DNA of 64,000 nucleotides from Arenicola marina (Eukaryota > Annelida > Polychaeta > Arenicolidae): assembly GCA_964019135.1 (NCBI GenBank), contig OZ025257.1, positions 11,993,971-12,057,970 on the forward strand, read 5' to 3'. Positions 59,010-64,000 of the stretch are shown here, piece by piece (positions within the stretch are counted from its first letter, which is position 1; each line of letters starts with the position of its first letter). Made by a program: the position numbers and the translations under genes. The notes beneath the pieces were generated by a model. That model was not told the origin of the DNA and searched no databases. It saw only the letters and a list, made by a program, of their open reading frames with translations.

Positions 59010-59150
59010 CTCGTATATAAGCATTGCTGAGTGAGCGAAGGTGGTGCCGCGGAACCAGACTTGAACTAGCGTTACAATGCGTCTCGGCGTTGTTTACTCC
59101 GTGTCAGTGAAACGTCTGCATAAACCAAAGACTCTCAATAAATTTTATGT
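59010..59150 (+). promoter_or_regulatory. TATA box and AATAAA signal 120 bp apart
   Basis: TATATAAGC at 59014-59022 is followed by an initiator-like region, a 26-codon frame (59077-59154) beginning MRLGVVYSVS, and CAATAAA at 59136. So compact a promoter and polyadenylation pair could be a small transcript or a solo LTR fragment. No repeat partner was seen in the window. Confidence 0.25.
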
Positions 59151-59969
59151 GTGACCTCACTAGAAGACAAGTAGCGCTAAAAAAATCAGAAACACGTAAC
59201 GACTTTTTAACATTGCGGCAGAAAGTTACGTAATTAATGTCTCCCTAACCACAAGGTTCCCGGTATTACCATACATATTAACATATATTCCCCTCATTTT
59301 ACACATAGATATTACATAATGTAGATTTATTCATATAGATTTTATACTGGTATGATCATAGATGTAAAGACATAACAATTGATAACTTCTGCAACTGTTT
59401 GTGCAAATGCGGAGGTAGGTAATGGGAAGGTGTCTGAATCGCAGTTCTGATACCGTGTTGAAGTTAGATAGATGAGCACCTTGAATAAAGATCGATAGCT
59501 CAATATTTTACTGTTTTCGTTAATTAATGTATTGAGTAACATGCTACCATTTTTTTGAAACTTGTAATGACTTTTAGTCTGGGACTATAACGTGAGAATT
59601 GTCTTTAAGACAGATAATTTGTTTGTAAATTGCATCTCTTTCAAAACTTTTGAGACTTCCACAATATAATGTACGTTACACTATCCCGCAAAGCAGAACA
59701 TGAAAGTGATCTGGCATTGTTTGTAAACGCATGCTGGTTCCATGCAGAACAGGATTTCTTTGAGACGAACCTCTGATCTCTGAGCAGTTATTAAACGTCA
59801 AATGCCCCCCCCCTCCCCCCAGCCACTAACTCACACTTCCAACCTCTTGTCTCTTTCACCAATGCAAAGTGGCGTCCTTTTTGCACCGCCACTCCTTTCT
59901 TTTGCGTGGAACTATTGCCTCGTCGTTACCTGATCACCAAGAGTAGATCGATCTTGCCTTCTTTAGTAT

Positions 59970-60480
59970 AAATGCATCACGTGCGTAGTCCTCCACATGT
60001 GCCTAATGCATATCTGTCAACACTTCACTATCAATGACGGGTAACGCAGGGAAGTACTGCTTTATTGTGTAAAAAAACGCAAGTGTTTGTTTTGATTAAC
60101 ATACGACCGGCTCGACTGCTAGCTTAAACAAGTTTTACACTTGGTGATCCATCTAACCTTTGTCTAACTCTCTTGTTTTGTCATGAATACACTAGGCGTT
60201 AGCCAAGTGGATGGCTGTGGCCATGTCTGTGTGGTCGCAGGATAAAGATCCCATGTCTTTCTTCGTAAAGAGTAGGCGGTTACCCCCGGGGATATGGCTC
60301 CACTCTCCCTTCTTTCTCCCATTGACTCGATATGACCAAAAGTGGTTAAAGCTCACTAGACCGCAGATGAATAGATCTGGGTTTGAACCCTGAACACTGG
60401 GCATATTTCATCCATTCATCCTTCATCGGAGAAAGCCCGGAAAGGTGTTGATTCGTTGTTAAGAATACCAGAGGCGTCAG
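59970..60480 (+). repeat. Dispersed repeat with tRNA-like boxes
   Basis: 59975-60100 matches 40741-40890. 60195-60225 (GTTAGCCAAGTGGATGG) and 60473-60490 (GTCAGCCGAGTGGATT) look like tRNA-Ser A boxes, and GGGTTTGAACCCTGAA at 60380 like a B box. The following CATCCTTCATCG stretch is shared with 43400. Probably tRNA-derived SINE material with a second unit beginning at the end. Confidence 0.5.
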
Positions 60481-62140
60481 CCGAGTGGATTCTGAACAAC
60501 GACATCAACAACTTTCGAGTGTTACTTAAAACATGCCACCTATATGCAATAGACCGATCCAGACGTCAATCATTCACTGACGTCACTCTTGTTTTTATCC
60601 AACACTGGAAAGTTGTTATTTTTTTCTTGCTCGTGCTTTCTCCTTAGTAAGTGTTTACATTTCTGCAATCAGAACATTGCCACTGACTAAGGCGATTGCT
60701 ATATTGCCATGATTTCTTAAACCGATGAAGTATGTAGCATTACGTTCCCCTTCGTCGACCCACAGAGCCCACGAACGTACTGGCGTCCTATTACTCTGGT
60801 ATTTAGCATATCGTCATAATATCCTTTGGTCGCCTTTTTATTTGAAACCAAATTACCCAAACGCTTACTGTCAAAACGTCATATCTCTTGATCAATGATA
60901 CTTTTAGCCTTTTGTTTCATTTGCATGGTGTACCATACTTAATAGTTATTTCCTAGATTCTAATTTTACATGATTTGTTATAAGGTTCTGACAGGTCCTG
61001 TACTATTGAATATAGATCTAAGAGTGGTTTCTGAAGGTTGCGACTATCACACAAACAGTCATGAACAACAAGGCTATATATATATATATATATATGCAAA
61101 GACTAAGCCGAATCCTATATCCAAGAAAGCGTCGGTGAATAGCTTGATTCGTCGAAAGACTACCACATATGCTTTAAAATCTCTAAAATTGTAAGGATTC
61201 ATAAATGTATCCAGAGAAGAATCAATAAATTAACAGCCAGGATTCTCTGCTTGCGCAACAAATTGTTGTGTTTCGTGGACACATTAGATTAAACAATTGG
61301 TGACACACCACAATAACTGTAGCTCGTGATTCGCTTTATAGTCTGTAGCCGCTGATATTACATTACGACGGGTCATCGATGCGACGACCGCGGTAAGCTG
61401 TGACGGTCACAATAGCCTATTTGGTCTTAATCGCAAATGCCGCGCTAACACGCGGGATATGTAAATTGCAACAAGCTCCAAATCCATTTTTATACACAGA
61501 CAGACTAATACGCAGACAGACTAGGTTAGCTGCTATAGATTAGTTAACTTCGTCATTTTCAGTCCATGGCCAAATGTTATTCAATATTCCCCGAGGTTTT
61601 GCCTCCGAGAGAAAGTGATACATTGAAATGTCTAGTCGCCATCCAGGGCCTATTGTTACATCCCCCCCCCCCGCTCCCCTTGAAGCATGCCAAATTAAAT
61701 ATACAGAAGTTGAGTCGAGGCGTCTGAGTGACTCGTCGCGGTTGTAGACTGTCCCGCACAACTTGATGATGAAGTAGGACAATAGTGTAGAAATGACAAA
61801 AATAACAAAAATTGACCCAAAATATTAAAATAGAAGCCAAAGTCCAAAATTAGGACAAACAACACATACAGGAACATTATTCATGCTCATACTGGATAAA
61901 CGAATGACAAAAAAGTTATGTTAAAGATATATATTGGGAAAATATTTGTTTTCTTTTTTCAAGATATAACACAACGTAACGCCTCTGACTATTGACTTTT
62001 GTAATAACACAAGCGATTTGGACATTTTTCTCGTATCTGTCATCAATGTCTCTTTCCCCAGGCCCCTTTACTCCACTTTACTCATATCTCATTGGTCCAA
62101 TTTGCCACTCCTGCGCGGAGTATGTCTATCCCACGGGTAG
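60481..62140. other. No gene recognised
   Basis: Unassigned DNA with a (TA)n run at 61074-61095 and a C run at 61663-61671. Open frames under 90 codons overlap and show no domain. Confidence 0.45.
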
Positions 62141-62142
62141 CA

Positions 62143-62640
62143 TATAAGCGTTACTTTTGGTGGTCAAGACATACCCATCGCAGCCAACATCCAGACCGGA
62201 GCTGTTAATATGTCTTTTACAGGAAGGTGGGAAGTGGATTTATGTGATTGATGTATTTGATGTGATTGATGTGATTGATGAGATTGATTAGATTTACGTG
62301 ATTGCTTGATATGCTTGATATGCTTGATTGATTGACATCATATAAATGATGTTAGTGTTTAGCATAGTCTATTGAATATAGAGATGAGTAAATATAGCAT
62401 TGGCATGTGATTTGACCATGCCATCTGTTTAGAGAGGATTGCTCTAATCTCACGAATTAATCTATTTTAATGTGGGGTAATTGACTTACGCCTCGTCGTC
62501 GTTATGCGTATGAATCATGAATTACTTTCTAATATTGTTATACAGCCATTATTGTGACGATGTTATGAAGCGGACGTCAAGAGATACTCTTCGCAGCCAG
62601 CATCCAGACCGGAGCTGTTAATATCATCTATATTTTACAG
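62143..62640 (+). other. Possible first exon with TATA box, partly duplicated
   Basis: TATAAG at 62143, then about 67 bp to an ATG at 62210. The frame reads MSFTGRWEVDLCD and then a stop. The opening resembles the N terminus of fatty-acid-binding proteins (M-x-F-x-G-x-W), but the first exon of that family normally codes about 24 residues and this one stops at 13. The 33-bp leader (62179-62211) recurs at 62592-62624 without the ATG context. GATTGATGTGATT repeats fill the gap. Could be an exon relic or chance. Confidence 0.25.
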
Positions 62641-63789
62641 CAAAAAAGCCATTTAATAAACCGTGTTCAGTGTTCAGTGACTACAATAGGGGAAAGAAGA
62701 ATCACTAGACAGCCTGGGCTATTGACCACAGCTGCCAGGATGCCACCAGTCTCGCCGTCCCAGTCCATGTGCTGGGGTCGTTCGTGGGGTGGCATACTGA
62801 GAGACTCAACGCTATCATTGTTCTTTAAGTGCCCATGATATATATAGCAAAGTTTCGGAAACTTTGTGACTGAAACTTTTCACCCGTGATATATACATAT
62901 ATATATATCGGTCTTCGGTATCTGAATATAGCTGGCATACTGCTCAATATGTTGTCTTGTGGAATCTTCAAGCACAGATTTCAGTCAAAACGTGTGTCCT
63001 CGCACGAGCTTATTATGCCCCTTGCACTGATCGATTACTTATCCACTCACGGACCCAAATATTTCGGTTTCGCCTGTTTTTTCGCTTTCGCTTTTAAATA
63101 TGGTTTAAAATAATACCTGCAGAACATATTCTGTGACCGTCAGCCATGGTAACGTTAGAGTATTGGCGCCATATAACGGGGCTACGTAGGGCAAATGTCG
63201 TGTCGTACTTGTTGGTGTGGCATTCTTCAAGTTTATATAAATAGTTGCTCATAGCATTGAGCGAAACTATACACTATTAGTCGGGCAAATAATATATTGT
63301 CTCAATACTAAGCTTATAAAGTTATAGCTCTGCATTAGCCCTACTAATTTCTAAACCAAGATTTATTTAATAAAAAACTTCCCTTTGGCCATGATACATC
63401 ATAAAAGTTCTTTTTCAGGCTACATCTAATCCGTGTTTCCGAAAGCTAGCCTTTAATTTAAAACATTTATTTATTACCTGCTACAGAGCGATGGCCCGAT
63501 ATTATACATCTAGTATACACTTATTATTGAAAAAAGCGCCTAACAGCATACTACGAGAGTCCAAGTGTTCAAGCAATTAACTTTCCTTAATTATACACAC
63601 ATATGACGCAGGCTTAAATTATATGTACAAATAGGCACTGATCCTATAGAGGCTAAGTATCGCAAAAAAACACCCCTAATGTCACAAAGGCTAGGCGCAC
63701 TAAACTTAGCGATTTTTTTATAAATTGCAACTGTATATCTTTCTTTAGATAAATTATGGACCCATATTTCTGTTGAATTGATGCAATAT
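62641..63789. other. No gene recognised
   Basis: A 75-codon frame (62886-63113) and several TA-rich runs. No exon that would continue the possible 62.2-kb gene was seen. Confidence 0.4.
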
Positions 63790-64000
63790 ATTTTCCACCA
63801 AACGCTAGGTGTGTGTGGATGGGGTGTGGGAGAGTGTAGCTGACTACAACTTACGCACAACATATTAAGGGTCTGTGGATACCTAGGAAGGGATATTGCT
63901 ATACACGCATGATGCTTCATATGTTGATTCACGTGTTTAGAAGATAAACAAACAAAATATACCTGTATCAAAGGCGACACGTCAGATCAAAAGACGCATA
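63790..64000 (-). repeat. Inverse copy of the 9121-9320 repeat
   Basis: The reverse complement starts TATGCGTCTTTTGATCTGAC and runs parallel to 9121-9320, with the same TTCCTAGGTATCCACAGACC block. The window ends within or at the edge of the repeat, so its full length cannot be judged. Confidence 0.75.

Overview
The window looks like animal nuclear DNA, most likely from a marine invertebrate. Coding sequence is sparse and split by introns. The only clear host genes are small secreted Ly6/uPAR (three-finger) proteins. Everything else is LINE fragments, inverted-repeat DNA elements and an exceptional load of minisatellites. The minisatellite and MITE richness would suit an amphioxus-like or other invertebrate deuterostome, but I cannot fix the species from sequence alone.

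Host genes. Five paralogous Ly6/uPAR genes are spread over about 46 kb: gene 1 (CDS 10752-11919, +), gene 2 (16143-15475, -), gene 3 (21428-22399, +), gene 4 (36176-38256, +) and gene 5 (55155-56201, +). Each CDS has two coding exons joined by a phase-1 intron. The first encodes the signal peptide and five cysteines. The second encodes five more cysteines, a stalk and a hydrophobic GPI-type tail. Genes 1, 2, 4 and 5 also show a 5' noncoding exon behind a nearly identical TATA promoter. About 1 kb of 3' flank is also shared by genes 1, 3, 4 and 5, so the duplicated unit is gene plus flanks. Gene 3 carries a second copy of its first coding exon, gene 4 has a LINE in its intron and a DEP repeat in its stalk, and gene 5 has run into its old 3' UTR.

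Layout. 0-9 kb: a 2.85-kb terminal-inverted-repeat element (4307-7159) and a virtually identical partial duplicate (554-3348). 9-23 kb: genes 1-3 with an AT satellite and a 118-bp higher-order minisatellite. 23-35 kb: LINE fragments, including one (28000-29036) broken by a TTAA-flanked MITE that itself contains another MITE, and one (31853-32244) with a clean 15-bp target duplication. 35-39 kb: gene 4. 39-54 kb: LINE fragments and four large minisatellites (42.0, 44.8, 47.3 and 53.2 kb). 54-57 kb: gene 5. 57-64 kb: mostly unannotatable DNA with small dispersed repeats and a possible first exon near 62.2 kb.

The genes probably act independently, as cell-surface GPI-anchored three-finger proteins made from a shared promoter type. 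The most unusual aspects are the strictly conserved core promoter across paralogues, the minisatellites lying just upstream of several promoters, and the repeat families that recur at several distant loci.
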